Shown here in pieces: positions 1 through 8,818 of a stretch of DNA of 64,000 nucleotides (positions within the stretch are counted from its first letter, which is position 1; each line of letters starts with the position of its first letter). This stretch comes from an uncultured Oscillospiraceae bacterium. GTDB lineage: Bacteria > Bacillota > Clostridia > Oscillospirales > Oscillospiraceae. The position numbers and the translations under genes are program-made. Where the stretch lies: the NCBI GenBank assembly GCA_910585155.1, contig CAJUEC010000003.1, positions 1 through 64,000 on the forward strand, written 5' to 3'. The notes beneath the pieces are model-generated. The model was not told the DNA's origin and did no database searches. It saw only the letters and a program-made list of their open reading frames with translations.

Positions 1-814
1 CCCGGAGCACGTCGGTCATCTCGTTGCCCCGCTCGCCGCAGCCGATGTAGACCACGATGTCCACGTCGGACCACTTGGCCAGGGCGTGCTGCATCACCGT
101 CTTACCCGAGCCGAAGGGGCCGGGGATGGCGGCGGTGCCGCCCTTGGCCACGGGGAAGAAGGTGTCCACAATCCGCTGCCCGGAGGACAGGGGCTTGATG
201 GGGGGGTACTTGTGCTTGTAGGGGCGGCCCACACGGACGGGCCAGCGCTGGCTCATGGCCAGCTCCACCTCGGTGCCGTCCTCCTTGACCAGCACGGCCA
301 CGGTGTGCCGCACATTGTACTGCCCGGCGCTGGCCACGCTCTTCAGCGTGCCCTTCAGGTTGGGGGGCACCATGACCTTGTGGAGCACCACCGGCGTCTC
401 GGGGACGGTGCCCAGAATGTCGCCGCCCACCACCTTGTCACCGGCCTTGGCCACGGGGGTGAAGTCCCACAGCTTCTCCTGATCGATGGCGGGGACCTCC
501 ACGCCGCGGGGCAGGTTGTTGCCGTGGACCTTCTCCATGATCTTCTCCAGCGGGCGCTGGATGCCGTCATAGATGTTCTCGATCATGCCGGGGCCCAGCT
601 CCACGCTCATGGGGGAGCCGGTGGTCACCACCTCGGTGCCCGGGCCCAGGCCGGAGGTCTCCTCGTAGACCTGGATGGAGGCGGAGTCGCCGTTCATGGT
701 GAGGATCTCACCGATGAGGCGCTCGGGACCCACGCGGACCACGTCGGACATGTTGGCGTCCGCCATGCCGGTGGCCACCACCAGGGGGCCGGAGACCTTA
801 ACTACTTTTCCCAT
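1..814 (-). CDS. ntpA: V-type ATP synthase subunit A, N-terminal part (cut by window edge)
   Basis: Catalytic, nucleotide-binding subunit of the V1 head. The ATG at 814 opens MGKVVKVSGPLVV, the usual beta-barrel start of this family. The 271 residues in the window run through the A-specific insertion region to the Walker A loop GPFGSGKT (about residues 230-237) and then GCGERGNEMTDVL at the edge, so more than half of the usual ~590 residues lie outside. It is the last gene visible in the minus-strand operon H-I-K-E-C-F-(small gene)-A; B and D would be expected beyond base 1. The family hydrolyses or makes ATP coupled to ion movement through the K/I membrane sector. Confidence 0.96.
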   Translation of the reverse strand, partial: MGKVVKVSGPLVVATGMADANMSDVVRVGPERLIGEILTMNGDSASIQVYEETSGLGPGTEVVTTGSPMSVELGPGMIENIYDGIQRPLEKIMEKVHGNNLPRGVEVPAIDQEKLWDFTPVAKAGDKVVGGDILGTVPETPVVLHKVMVPPNLKGTLKSVASAGQYNVRHTVAVLVKEDGTEVELAMSQRWPVRVGRPYKHKYPPIKPLSSGQRIVDTFFPVAKGGTAAIPGPFGSGKTVMQHALAKWSDVDIVVYIGCGERGNEMTDVLR

Positions 815-866
815 AGGTCTGCATACCTTCTTTCATAAAGGTCTATTGTCAAAAATTGATTGTTCG

Positions 867-1079
867 TCATTGCGGGAGAAACGGGACGACCACGCCGCCG
901 ATACCGGCCAGCACGCACATCATACCGCCAAACCGCGTGGAAAAGAGCCACATCTTTGACGGTTCCGCCGCGCCGCCGTCATGCTTCCAGCTCTCCGTCA
1001 GCTCAAACACGAGCCGGGGCTTTGCCAGCATCACGATACCGATGGCGATCAGCGCCAGTCCGGCGATGAAGTACAGCAC
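867..1079 (-). CDS. Small membrane protein, DUF6199-like, inside the V-ATPase operon
   Basis: A 70-residue protein with two hydrophobic helices (about 2-20 and 50-68) around a short polar segment with TESWKHDGGAAEPSKMW and STRFGG. This pattern resembles the small DUF6199 membrane proteins; that is my recollection of the family, not a search result. It sits between the genes for ATPase subunits F (13 bases upstream) and A (about 50 bases downstream), so it is probably cotranscribed with them. No function is known to me. It could be an ATPase accessory factor or an unrelated passenger. Confidence 0.75.
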   Translation of the reverse strand: MLYFIAGLALIAIGIVMLAKPRLVFELTESWKHDGGAAEPSKMWLFSTRFGGMMCVLAGIGGVVVPFLPQ

Positions 1080-1091
1080 AGCGCGCCTCCT

Positions 1092-1409
1092 TTACAGGAT
1101 GTCCGCGCCCACGGCCCGCTCCACGGACTTCTTGATGTTGGCCATGCCCAGCCCCAGGCTGCCCTCCTTGCCGGGGATCAGGATGATGGCCGGGGTGAGC
1201 TCGTCCTTATAGCGGGCGATGTCCGCCTCCATCTGGGCGGCCAGCTGCTCGGTGAGGTAGACCACGGCGTAGTCCTCCCGGGCGATTTTGTGCAGGGCGG
1301 CGCGGGCCTGCTCCACGCTGTCCGCGGGGAAGACCGTCAGCCCCAGGGCCTTGAAGCCCATGACGCTGTCCTGATCGCCCAGCACGGCGATCTGATAGCT
1401 GTTTGCCAT
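1092..1409 (-). CDS. ntpG: V-type ATP synthase subunit F
   Basis: A 105-residue subunit of the central stalk, called NtpG in Enterococcus hirae. The start at 1409 gives MANSYQIAVLGDQDSVMGFKALG, the conserved N-terminal signature (IAVIGD..S..GF...G), and is preceded by a run of G plus GAGA that can act as ribosome binding site. A longer in-frame reading to 1469 would add residues unlike the family. Later motifs include the YAVVYLTEQLA strand-helix unit and IILIPGKEGSLG near the end. It follows subunit C by about 13 bases in the same operon. Confidence 0.95.
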   Translation of the reverse strand: MANSYQIAVLGDQDSVMGFKALGLTVFPADSVEQARAALHKIAREDYAVVYLTEQLAAQMEADIARYKDELTPAIILIPGKEGSLGLGMANIKKSVERAVGADIL

Positions 1410-1422
1410 ACGTCTCCCCCCC

Positions 1423-2433
1423 TTAACAGTAGGCCCGGCGCAGGCGCTGCCGGATGGTGGTGCCGTCAATTCCCGCCATGCGGCCGGTGAGAATGATGCG
1501 GATGGCGGTGGCCTCCGCCTCCCGGGCGTAGAGATAGGCCACCACGGGCTGCTCCCCGAAGGGGATCATCCGGGCGCGGGACAGGTAGGCCATCACCGCG
1601 TCGTCGCACATGCGCTCAAACTCGGTGAGGGGCCCGCCGTTGGGCGCGGCCACATCTGCCCCCGCCTCCGCGGCGGCGGCGAAATCGGTGTTCTGGAACA
1701 CCTTTCCCAGCTCCGGGCCCTTTACCGCAGCGATGGCCCCCGTGGAGACAATTCCCCCGGGCACCAGCACCTGGCGCAGGAATTCCCCCGCCTTGCCCAG
1801 CCGGGCGGCGCGCACGGCGGCGCGCAGGTTGGCCGCGTCGATGAGGGCGGCCACATAGCCCTCCAGGAAGCTGCTCCCCGACGCGGCGGCCAGGGCGGAC
1901 AGCTCCTCAAAATAGGCCCGGTCCAGGATGAAGTCGGCCTGCTGGGGGTCGCCGGAGGAGCCCAGCACCTCCCGGGCATGGCCCACGGCCTGCCGGAAGG
2001 CCTCGGTACAGGCCGTCAGGTCCTCCCGGCGGTAGTCCTCCGCCAATGCGGCGGGGTCGTACCGCCCGCCGCCCAGCAGCAGCCGGTCCCGGTCCAGCTT
2101 CAGCGCCTCCGCCTTTACCAGGGTCTTGGCGTTGTGGTAGTCGTACTTGACGCGGAACACGTCCATCAGCGCCTCGTTGCCCACCGCCTTGCCCATATCG
2201 GCGAACAAGGCTGCCTGGGCCTGGGCCAGCATGGCGTCCAGGGCGGAGTTGGTGACCTCGCTCAGGTCGGGGTAGCCGCATTCACCCAGCACCTTGGCCG
2301 CGTCGTTCACATCCTTGGCGTCGATCATGCGCTCCATCCGCTCGGCGGTGAGCAGCCAGTTTTCCAGCACCCGCACCCGGGCGGAGATGGACAGAAAATC
2401 GTTTTCCTTCAGCTTCTTTACTTTTTTCGACAA
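1423..2433 (-). CDS. ntpC: V-type ATP synthase subunit C
   Basis: A 336-residue mostly helical protein of the V-ATPase subunit C / d family (vATP-synt_AC39), which forms the funnel linking the rotor ring to the central stalk. Typical features are the early SARVRVLENWLLTAERMERM helix, YDYHNAKTLVKA near residue 90, and the C-terminal IRIILTGRMAG...IRQRLR segment. Length matches the family (about 330-350). It lies between the E and F genes, the order known from the E. hirae ntp operon. Confidence 0.94.
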   Translation of the reverse strand: MSKKVKKLKENDFLSISARVRVLENWLLTAERMERMIDAKDVNDAAKVLGECGYPDLSEVTNSALDAMLAQAQAALFADMGKAVGNEALMDVFRVKYDYHNAKTLVKAEALKLDRDRLLLGGGRYDPAALAEDYRREDLTACTEAFRQAVGHAREVLGSSGDPQQADFILDRAYFEELSALAAASGSSFLEGYVAALIDAANLRAAVRAARLGKAGEFLRQVLVPGGIVSTGAIAAVKGPELGKVFQNTDFAAAAEAGADVAAPNGGPLTEFERMCDDAVMAYLSRARMIPFGEQPVVAYLYAREAEATAIRIILTGRMAGIDGTTIRQRLRRAYC

Positions 2434-2471
2434 GATTTTTCCCCCTTTCCCTTCCGATTGAAAGGGGCCGG

Positions 2472-3158
2472 TCAGTCAAACAGCACTTTGGCCACCTCGC
2501 CGGCCAGCGCGCCGCGCTGGAGCCGGATCAGGGTGTCAAAGGTGCAGTTGACCTCCACCGCGCCGTCGGAGAGGATGAAGCCGCCGTCCATGGGGCGGGT
2601 TTCCTCCGCCAGGGTGAGCATGGCGGTGCCGCTGAGCACAGCGGACGCGCCGGTCACCACCTTGTCCAGGAGGGCCCCCGCCTTGGAGTCGGTGATCTCG
2701 TCGGGCAGCTTGGGGGCCACGGCCTCGGCCAGCTTCTTGTTGGCCGCCGTCACCACCGCCTTGCCCACCTGGGCGCGGTGGCTGGGGGAGAAGATCAGCT
2801 TCTCCCGCCCGGTGACGGACGCCTTCACCGCCAGGTCGGCCAGGAAGGACACATACTGCTCCGTGGGCAGCTCCAGCAGTTTCTTGTGGGCCGCCTGGAA
2901 GGCCTCCTCGATCACGTCCTGCTTGGCGGCCAGCACCGCCTTGCGGCACTCCATCTGGGCCATGGAGTCCAGGTGGCGCTCCCGCTCCTGGGCGTCCCGG
3001 CGGCCCTGGGCCAGGATCTCGTCTGCGGCGGCCTGCGCCTGGGCCTGGTATTTGGCGGCGATGTCCGCCGCGTCCGCCCGGGCCTGGGCCAGCAGGGCCT
3101 CATTCTCCGCCCTGCCGTCCTCCTCGATGCGTGCGGTGATCTTTTCAATTCCGTTCAT
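2472..3158 (-). CDS. ntpE: V-type ATP synthase subunit E
   Basis: A 228-residue peripheral-stalk subunit. The first ~110 residues are charged, Ala/Glu/Gln-rich helix (MNGIEKITARIEEDGRAENEAL onward), the part that pairs with subunit H/G as a coiled coil. The C-terminal half is the globular domain that binds the A/B head; GGFILSDGAVEVNCTFDTL near the end is the typical signature (G..l..g.i.vdnTle..l). It starts about 40 bases after the K gene and ends about 40 bases before the C gene, consistent with one transcript. Confidence 0.94.
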   Translation of the reverse strand: MNGIEKITARIEEDGRAENEALLAQARADAADIAAKYQAQAQAAADEILAQGRRDAQERERHLDSMAQMECRKAVLAAKQDVIEEAFQAAHKKLLELPTEQYVSFLADLAVKASVTGREKLIFSPSHRAQVGKAVVTAANKKLAEAVAPKLPDEITDSKAGALLDKVVTGASAVLSGTAMLTLAEETRPMDGGFILSDGAVEVNCTFDTLIRLQRGALAGEVAKVLFD

Positions 3159-3198
3159 TTGTTTGGATTACCGCCTTTCTGAAATTTGACCGGGCCCA

Positions 3199-3711
3199 TT
3201 ACTTCACGTTCATCAGCATGAGGATGGTGCCGACCAGGGACAGAATGGCGTAGAACTCCACGATGCCGCACATGATGACGCCCTTCATGTAGTCGTCAGG
3301 CTTCTTGGCCACGATGTTGATGGAGGCGGCGGCCACGCGGCCCTGAGCGATGGCGGAGAGCAGGCCGCCCAGCATGACGGGCACGCAGGAGAACAGGATG
3401 GACATGCCGGCGGCCACGCCCAGATCACCGAAGGCCACGCCGCTGAAGGGGCCCACGCCGCCGGTGAAGAAGCCCATGGCGAACAGGCCGAAGAAGCCGG
3501 CGGCCAGGCCGTACAGGCCCTGGGTGCCGGGGAGGGCCTGGAGGATCATGCACTTGGTGAAGTGCTCGGGGGTGACGGAGATGACGCCGGTGGCGGCTTC
3601 GCCCACCATGCCGGTGCCCTTGGCGGAGCCGATGCAGCACAGGCCGACAGCCAGGGCGATGCCGATGAAGGCCAGGGCGGGACCGCCGATCATTTCAAAA
3701 AAAGCAACCAT
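3199..3711 (-). CDS. ntpK: V-type ATP synthase subunit K (rotor ring proteolipid) with Na+-type site
   Basis: A 170-residue proteolipid with four membrane helices, i.e. two fused hairpins, as in E. hirae NtpK. Seen here are LPGTQGLYG in the second helix, AIAQGR in the third and GIVEFYAIL in the fourth. In E. hirae NtpK the Na+ ligands are Leu61, Thr64, Gln65, Gln110 and Glu139; equivalents of all appear present, which argues for a Na+- rather than purely H+-coupled ring. The ion specificity is inferred from these residues only. The gene is directly followed by subunit E and lies 1 base from the end of subunit I. Confidence 0.95.
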   Translation of the reverse strand: MVAFFEMIGGPALAFIGIALAVGLCCIGSAKGTGMVGEAATGVISVTPEHFTKCMILQALPGTQGLYGLAAGFFGLFAMGFFTGGVGPFSGVAFGDLGVAAGMSILFSCVPVMLGGLLSAIAQGRVAAASINIVAKKPDDYMKGVIMCGIVEFYAILSLVGTILMLMNVK

Positions 3712-3712
3712 T

Positions 3713-5692
3713 TTAAATTTCCTCCTTCAAAATATCTACATATTTGGTTTCCACAGTGAGGGGGCGGAAGAGCTTTCCGCCGTCCTGATAGAAGCGCCCG
3801 AAGAACTCCAGGCACTGCAGGCGCAGGGTGTGCACGTAGCAGCCCAGCAGGTTGAGCACCAGGTTGAGCACGTTGCCGATAAGGGCCACGATGAGGAAGG
3901 GGACCAGTCCGAACACCGAGCCCAGGGTGTTGAACACCGTGGCGATGATGGACCCGGCCATCATCAGGGCCATGAGGCGCAGATAGGACAGGATGTCGCT
4001 GAAATAGCCTGACACGCCGTTGTAGATGTCGCCGCCGAAGCCGATGATGCCGCCCAGGCCCTTGGCGCGGATCAGGTTGCCCACCAGCAGCAGGGCCAGA
4101 CCGAGGACCAGAATGGCGAGGCCCACGGTGCCCAGCGCCGGGGGCAGGCCGGCCAGCAGATTGCCGGCGATGGCCAGGGCCGCGCCGCCCAGGATGCAGT
4201 ACCAGGCGATCTCCTGGGTGACGGCGTCCAGGGCGCTGCCGTGGCGGAACTTCTCCTCCACGCTGATGGCCATGCCGGTGAACACCTGGACCACGCCCAT
4301 GGCGATGGCGCCCACCATAACGGTGATGATGTCGTTGACCGGGGTAAACAGCGGGGGCCAGAACCACACGAAATTGTCGTCGATGCCCAGCAGGGCGAAC
4401 AGCTTGGGCAGGAAGTCGCCAAAGAAGCTGCCGGTGAGGCAGCCCCAGAAGATGGAGGCGATGCCGCACATAAAGAACATGGTCATCATGTACTGCATGG
4501 TGCCCTTGGGCCTGGCCTTCGCCAGGAAAAAGGCGGTGCCGATGACCATCAGCAGGCCGTAGGCGATGTCGTTCATCATAAAGCCGAAGAAAATGATGAA
4601 GAACGGGGCCATCAGCGGGTTGGGGTCCACGCTGTTGTAGGCGGGCATGGCGTACATCTCGGTGACCACGTTGAAGGGCGCGGCCAGGGGGCCGTTCTTC
4701 AGCTTGATGGGCACCTGGGGGTACTCCTCCTCGGTGGGGTCGGCCATCTCCCAGGCGCAGGGGAAGCCGGCCAGCAGCTTCTCCACCTGGTCCGCGTTCT
4801 CCGCGGGCAACCAGCCGTCCAGGAGGAAGGCGGCGTCGGTGTCGATGAGCCGGGACTTGTTTTCCTCCCGGCTGATCTCCTGGGCGGCCCGGTCCACGCA
4901 GCGGCGCAGGGCGTCCCGCTTCTCCCCCAGGGCGGCCAGGCCGGCGGCGCACTGGGCCTCCTCCCGCTCCAGGGCGGCGGCTCGGTTGTCCAGCAGGGCG
5001 ATGTTTTCCGCCGCCGTCCCCGTCCAGCCCCGCAGGGTGACCCGGGAGGCGCCGAAGGGGCGCATGGCCTCATAGCAGGCGCTGACGGCGGAGTGGTGGC
5101 ACAGGAGCAGGAAGTACTGGAGCTCCCGGTCGCTCCCCGCCCGGATGAGCTGGGCGGGCTCCACCGCCTGACCCACCGCCGCCTCCAGGGAGGCGAAGTC
5201 GGTTTTGGCGGGCACCGAGCAGAAGTGGATGGGCACGGCGGCCGTCCCCTCCTCGTCCAGGGCCACGTCCAGGCAGGACCAGGGCTCCAGGGAGGCCTTC
5301 TGGGTCAGCAGCTTGACCCGTTCCGCCCCCTTGGCGGCCAGGGCCTGCTCCGCCTCCATCACCTGGCGGGCGGCGTCCAGCCCTTGGGCGTACGCCTCGT
5401 CGTCGAACAGCTCTCCCTCGGTGATCTCGGGCCGCCGGGTGAAGAGACCGTCCTTGGCGGGGGCGTAGCGGTGCAGGGCGTCCAGGGCGCCGTTCAAAAG
5501 CAGGCTCTGCTCCCGGGCCTTTTCCAGCCCGGACAGGTCCGGCTTGCCCAGCCCCGCCCACTCCGGGTCGCTCAGGTCGATGGCGGGCTCGCGCAGCTCC
5601 ACGCAGCCCAGGCTCTGGAGCTGGCGCAGCAGCCGCTCCCGGTCGGGGCGGGGACACAGCAGCCGCAGACGCTTCATTTTGACAATGGCCAT
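3713..5692 (-). CDS. ntpI: V-type ATP synthase subunit I (membrane stator)
   Basis: A 659-residue a-type stator subunit. The start at 5692 (MAIVKMKRLRLL) is the family N-terminus; the open frame extends 27 codons further upstream, but only into the preceding gene. The N-terminal ~330 residues form the soluble hairpin domain. The C-terminal half has about seven to eight membrane helices, starting near NPLMAPFFIIFFGFMMNDIAYG. The essential arginine of the ion half-channels is in DILSYLRLMAL. Start and upstream stop overlap as TGATG, so translation is likely coupled to the H/G subunit gene. Confidence 0.95.
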   Translation of the reverse strand: MAIVKMKRLRLLCPRPDRERLLRQLQSLGCVELREPAIDLSDPEWAGLGKPDLSGLEKAREQSLLLNGALDALHRYAPAKDGLFTRRPEITEGELFDDEAYAQGLDAARQVMEAEQALAAKGAERVKLLTQKASLEPWSCLDVALDEEGTAAVPIHFCSVPAKTDFASLEAAVGQAVEPAQLIRAGSDRELQYFLLLCHHSAVSACYEAMRPFGASRVTLRGWTGTAAENIALLDNRAAALEREEAQCAAGLAALGEKRDALRRCVDRAAQEISREENKSRLIDTDAAFLLDGWLPAENADQVEKLLAGFPCAWEMADPTEEEYPQVPIKLKNGPLAAPFNVVTEMYAMPAYNSVDPNPLMAPFFIIFFGFMMNDIAYGLLMVIGTAFFLAKARPKGTMQYMMTMFFMCGIASIFWGCLTGSFFGDFLPKLFALLGIDDNFVWFWPPLFTPVNDIITVMVGAIAMGVVQVFTGMAISVEEKFRHGSALDAVTQEIAWYCILGGAALAIAGNLLAGLPPALGTVGLAILVLGLALLLVGNLIRAKGLGGIIGFGGDIYNGVSGYFSDILSYLRLMALMMAGSIIATVFNTLGSVFGLVPFLIVALIGNVLNLVLNLLGCYVHTLRLQCLEFFGRFYQDGGKLFRPLTVETKYVDILKEEI

Positions 5693-6006
5693 CAGCTGCT
5701 CCCTACCCTTCCCACGATCAGGCCGGCGGCCTTGTCCAGCCGGGCCCGGGCGGCCCGCTTGAGCGCCTCGCACTGGGCGGCGTTTTCCGCTATGGTCTGC
5801 TCCGCCTTCTTCTGCGCCTTGGCCTCGGCGTCAGCCAGCAGGGACCTGCCCTCCTGCTCTGCGGCGGCGCGCCGGTCCTGGACGAGCTGCCTGCCCGCCC
5901 GCTCCGCATCGGCTACGATGCGTTTGGCCTCCTCCGCCGCCTCGGCCCGCCGCTCCCGCGCGGCTTGCTCGGCCTCGGTGACCCTTTGGATGGCCTCTAA
6001 AGACAT
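5692..6006 (-). CDS. ntpF: V-type ATP synthase subunit H/G (peripheral stalk)
   Basis: A 104-residue, almost entirely helical, Ala/Glu/Arg-rich protein (MSLEAIQRVTEAEQAARERR...) of the archaeal/bacterial V-ATPase subunit H (G) family, called NtpF in E. hirae. It pairs with subunit E to form the peripheral stalk. It is the first gene of the operon. GAGAGGTG about 9 bases upstream of the ATG can serve as ribosome binding site. Coiled-coil proteins of this size are weakly conserved, so the name rests partly on gene order, which matches ntpFIKECG(A) exactly. Confidence 0.9.
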   Translation of the reverse strand: MSLEAIQRVTEAEQAARERRAEAAEEAKRIVADAERAGRQLVQDRRAAAEQEGRSLLADAEAKAQKKAEQTIAENAAQCEALKRAARARLDKAAGLIVGRVGSS

Positions 6007-6072
6007 AACACTTCACCTCTCTTACTTTCACGGAGAGAACGATGCAGCCAATCCCCCCCATTTTCGAAGACG

Positions 6073-6101
6073 ATTTTACCATTCCTGGCCCAACTTCGCA
6101 A
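6073..6101 (-). promoter_or_regulatory. Sigma-A-type promoter of the V-ATPase operon
   Basis: On the minus strand, TTGCGA (6101-6096), a 17-base spacer and TAAAAT (6078-6073), with TGG just before the -10 box giving an extended -10. Transcription would start about 60 bases before the H/G start codon. It lies back to back with the gdpP promoter in a 233-base divergent intergenic region. Confidence 0.7.
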
Positions 6102-6149
6102 GCCTTCTTTTAAAATAAAATAACACAGCGGCAGATTTGTCACGCACTC

Positions 6150-6178
6150 TTGCCTTTGCGGTTTTATTTTGGTATAAT
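6150..6178 (+). promoter_or_regulatory. Sigma-A-type promoter of gdpP
   Basis: TTGCCT, a 17-base spacer and a perfect TATAAT at 6173-6178. The expected transcript starts near 6185, about 55 bases before the chosen gdpP start. A longer reading frame would place this promoter inside the coding region, which supports the downstream GTG start. Confidence 0.75.
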
Positions 6179-6239
6179 CTACTCTCTATGGAGTGTCCTC
6201 TCCGCCCCGGACGCTGACAGAAACGAGGTGTTCAAGGTG

Positions 6240-8270
6240 TATCAGAAACTGAACCGTCTGCTGGCCCCCCGTATTTGGCTGTACTTTGCCGTGATGCTGG
6301 CCTTTGCGGGGGCCACCGCCTTGGTGGGCCATGGAACGTCCCAAACGGTGGAGGCCTTGGGGGTGGCGGAGCTGGCGGTGGTGGCTGTGCTGGCCCTGGG
6401 CTACCTGGCCTCTGCCTTCCGCCGCCGGCGGGAGGCGGACCAGTACCTGCGGGAGCTGATGGACAGCATGGACCAGGCCACCCAGGCCAGCACCCTCAAC
6501 TGCCCGCTGCCCCTGGTGATGTTCCGCCCGGACACCGACGAGGTGGTGTGGTCCAACGAGCTGTTCCTCCGGCTCACCGGGGACAGGGAGCGGATGTTTG
6601 ACACCCGGCTGTCCGACCTGGCCCCCGCCTTTGACAGCCGCTGGCTGCTGGAGGGGAAAAACCAGTGCCCCGCCGAGGTGGACCTGGGGGGGCGGCGTTA
6701 TCAGGTGTTTGGCGACATGGGCCGCACCGGCGCAGGCGGGGAGGAGGGGCTGCTGGCCACCACCTACTGGCTGGACGTCACCGAGCTGGCCGACACCCGG
6801 GACATCTACAACGCCACCAAGCCGGTGCTGGCAGTGCTGCTGCTGGACAACTACGAGGACGCAATCAAGAGCCAGGATGAGAGTGTCCGCACCGCCATGC
6901 TCAGCGAGGCGGTGAAGCGGCTCACCGCCTGGGCCCAGCGGTCCCATGGCGCCTTCCTCCGGCTGGAGCGGGACCGGTTTCTGCTGCTGTTTGAGGAGCA
7001 GTATCTGGCCGATTACAAGGAGGAGAAGTTCTCCCTGCTGGACAGCGTGCGGGAGGTGGTCAACCCCGCCGGCATCCCCGTCACCGTGTCCATCGGCATC
7101 GGGGTGGACGGGGATACCTTTGACGAGCTCTACCGCTTCGCCAACCTGTCGGTGGAGATGTCTCTGTCCCGGGGGGGCGATCAGGCGGTGGTGAAAAACC
7201 GCTTCACCTTCGAGTTTTTCGGCGGGCGCAGCAAGGAGACCGAGCGGCGCACCAAGGTGAAGAGCCGGGTGATGGCCTCCGCCATGGGGGCGCTGGCGGC
7301 GGACGCCTCCTGCGTCATGGTCATGGGCCACAAGACCCCGGATTTCGACGCGGTGGGAGCCGCGGTGGGAGTGTGTGCCATCGCCCGGATGAAGGGGGTT
7401 CCCTATTACATCATCCGGGACGCCGTCTCCACCCCCGCCGACGAGCTCTATGAGCGGGTGTCCAGAATGCCCCAGTACCAGGGGGTGCTGCTGGACTCCC
7501 AGGAGGCCATGCTCCGGGCGGACTCCCGCTCCCTGCTGGTGGTGGTTGACACCAACCGGCCCGAGCAGGTGCAGAGCCGGGAGCTGCTGGACTCCTGCAA
7601 CAAGGTGGCGGTCATCGACCACCACCGCCGGGCGGCCACTTATATTGAAGGGGCGGACCTGAACTTCCATGAGCCCTACGCCTCCTCCGCCAGCGAGCTG
7701 GTCAGCGAGCTGATCGGCTACCTGATGGAGCCCACCGACCTGCTGCCCGGGGAGGCGGAGGCCCTGATGGCCGGGCTGATGCTGGACACCAAGAACTTCA
7801 CCATGCGCACAGGGGCCCGGACCTTCGAGGCGGCGGCCATGCTGCGCCGGGCGGGGGGGGACACCGGCGAGGTGCGCAGGATGTTCCAGACCAACCTGGA
7901 CGACGCGGTGGCCAAGTATGGGATCATCCAGAACGCCAAAATGTACCGGGGGACCATCGCCATTGCCGCCTCTCACCACGCGGTGGGGCGGGTGACCGCC
8001 GCCCAGGCGGCGGACGAGCTGCTGAACATCGCGGGCATCGGCGCGTCTTTCGTGCTCTACCCGGAGGAGGAGCGGGTGATTGTCTCTGCCCGGAGTCTCA
8101 GTGCCACCAACGTGCAGGTCATTGTGGAGGCGCTGGGCGGGGGGGGGAACGCCGGCGCCGCCGGCGCCCAGATCCCGGGCAGAACGGTGGAAGAGGTGCT
8201 GGACCAGCTCTACGCCGCCCTGGACAACTATTTTGACGATCAGGACGGCGAAACGCCGGATCAGACCTGA
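6240..8270 (+). CDS. gdpP: GdpP-type cyclic-di-AMP phosphodiesterase
   Basis: A 676-residue membrane phosphodiesterase that hydrolyses c-di-AMP. The GTG at 6240 was chosen because GAGGTG lies 6 bases upstream and the promoter precedes it. Order: two membrane helices (residues ~15-65), PAS-like domain (~95-200), degenerate GGDEF (~200-310), DHH domain with GHKTPDFDAVGAA (~365) and VIDHHRR (~460), then DHHA1. One oddity: the DHHA1 glycine motif reads GGGGNAGAAGAQ, so the His usual in GGGGH is Asn; the metal-binding DHH residues look intact. It is followed by rplI at 101 bases, a common Firmicutes pairing. Confidence 0.93.
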   Translation, partial: YQKLNRLLAPRIWLYFAVMLAFAGATALVGHGTSQTVEALGVAELAVVAVLALGYLASAFRRRREADQYLRELMDSMDQATQASTLNCPLPLVMFRPDTDEVVWSNELFLRLTGDRERMFDTRLSDLAPAFDSRWLLEGKNQCPAEVDLGGRRYQVFGDMGRTGAGGEEGLLATTYWLDVTELADTRDIYNATKPVLAVLLLDNYEDAIKSQDESVRTAMLSEAVKRLTAWAQRSHGAFLRLERDRFLLLFEEQYLADYKEEKFSLLDSVREVVNPAGIPVTVSIGIGVDGDTFDELYRFANLSVEMSLSRGGDQAVVKNRFTFEFFGGRSKETERRTKVKSRVMASAMGALAADASCVMVMGHKTPDFDAVGAAVGVCAIARMKGVPYYIIRDAVSTPADELYERVSRMPQYQGVLLDSQEAMLRADSRSLLVVVDTNRPEQVQSRELLDSCNKVAVIDHHRRAATYIEGADLNFHEPYASSASELVSELIGYLMEPTDLLPGEAEALMAGLMLDTKNFTMRTGARTFEAAAMLRRAGGDTGEVRRMFQTNLDDAVAKYGIIQNAKMYRGTIAIAASHHAVGRVTAAQAADELLNIAGIGASFVLYPEEERVIVSARSLSATNVQVIVEALGGGGNAGAAGAQIPGRTVEEVLDQLYAALDNYFDDQDGETPDQT

Positions 8271-8371
8271 AAAATCACCGGGAAACCCGACCGGCCGCGC
8301 GGGCCCGCCGGCGATTCCCTAAGCTATATGTGCGGGCGCTGCCGCCCAGACCAAAATTGGAGGATAGAAAC

Positions 8372-8818
8372 ATGAAAGTTATTTTGCAGCAGGACGTAAA
8401 GGGCCAGGGGAAGAAGGGCCAGATGGTGGAGGTGTCCGACGGCTACGGCCGCAACTTCCTCCTGCCCCGGAAGCTGGCGGTGGAGGCCACCGCCGAAAAC
8501 GTGAACACCATGAAGATGCAGGACAAGGCCAAGCAGGCCAGGCTGGCGGAGGAGAAGGCCGCGGCCCAGGCACTGGCGGAGCAGCTCAAGGGCTGTCAGG
8601 TGAAAATCCGCGCCCGGGCGGGCCAGGGGGGCAAGCTGTTTGGCTCCATCACCAGCAAGGAGATCGCCGAGGAGCTGAAAAAGCAGTTCGACATGGACGT
8701 GAACAAGAGCAAGATCGTGCTCAGCGACCCCATCAAGTCCTTCGGGAGCTTTGAGGTGAAGTGCAAGCTGGGCAGCGAGGTATCTGGCGTGATCAATGTG
8801 CTGGTGATTGAGGAGTGA
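8372..8818 (+). CDS. rplI: 50S ribosomal protein L9
   Basis: A 148-residue ribosomal protein. The start MKVILQQDVKGQGKKGQMVEVSDGY is the textbook L9 N-terminus with the rRNA-binding GYGRNFLLP motif, followed by the long connecting helix and the C-terminal domain (GKLFGSITSKEIAEEL). The ATG at 8372 is preceded by GGAGG at 8359-8363; the frame extends upstream but without similarity. It sits in the order gdpP-rplI-dnaB typical of Firmicutes. Confidence 0.98.
   Translation: MKVILQQDVKGQGKKGQMVEVSDGYGRNFLLPRKLAVEATAENVNTMKMQDKAKQARLAEEKAAAQALAEQLKGCQVKIRARAGQGGKLFGSITSKEIAEELKKQFDMDVNKSKIVLSDPIKSFGSFEVKCKLGSEVSGVINVLVIEE

Noticed and set aside
6150..6239. Longer GdpP start at TTG 6150
   Set aside because: It would place the -35 and -10 promoter boxes inside the coding region; GTG 6240 has a ribosome binding site.
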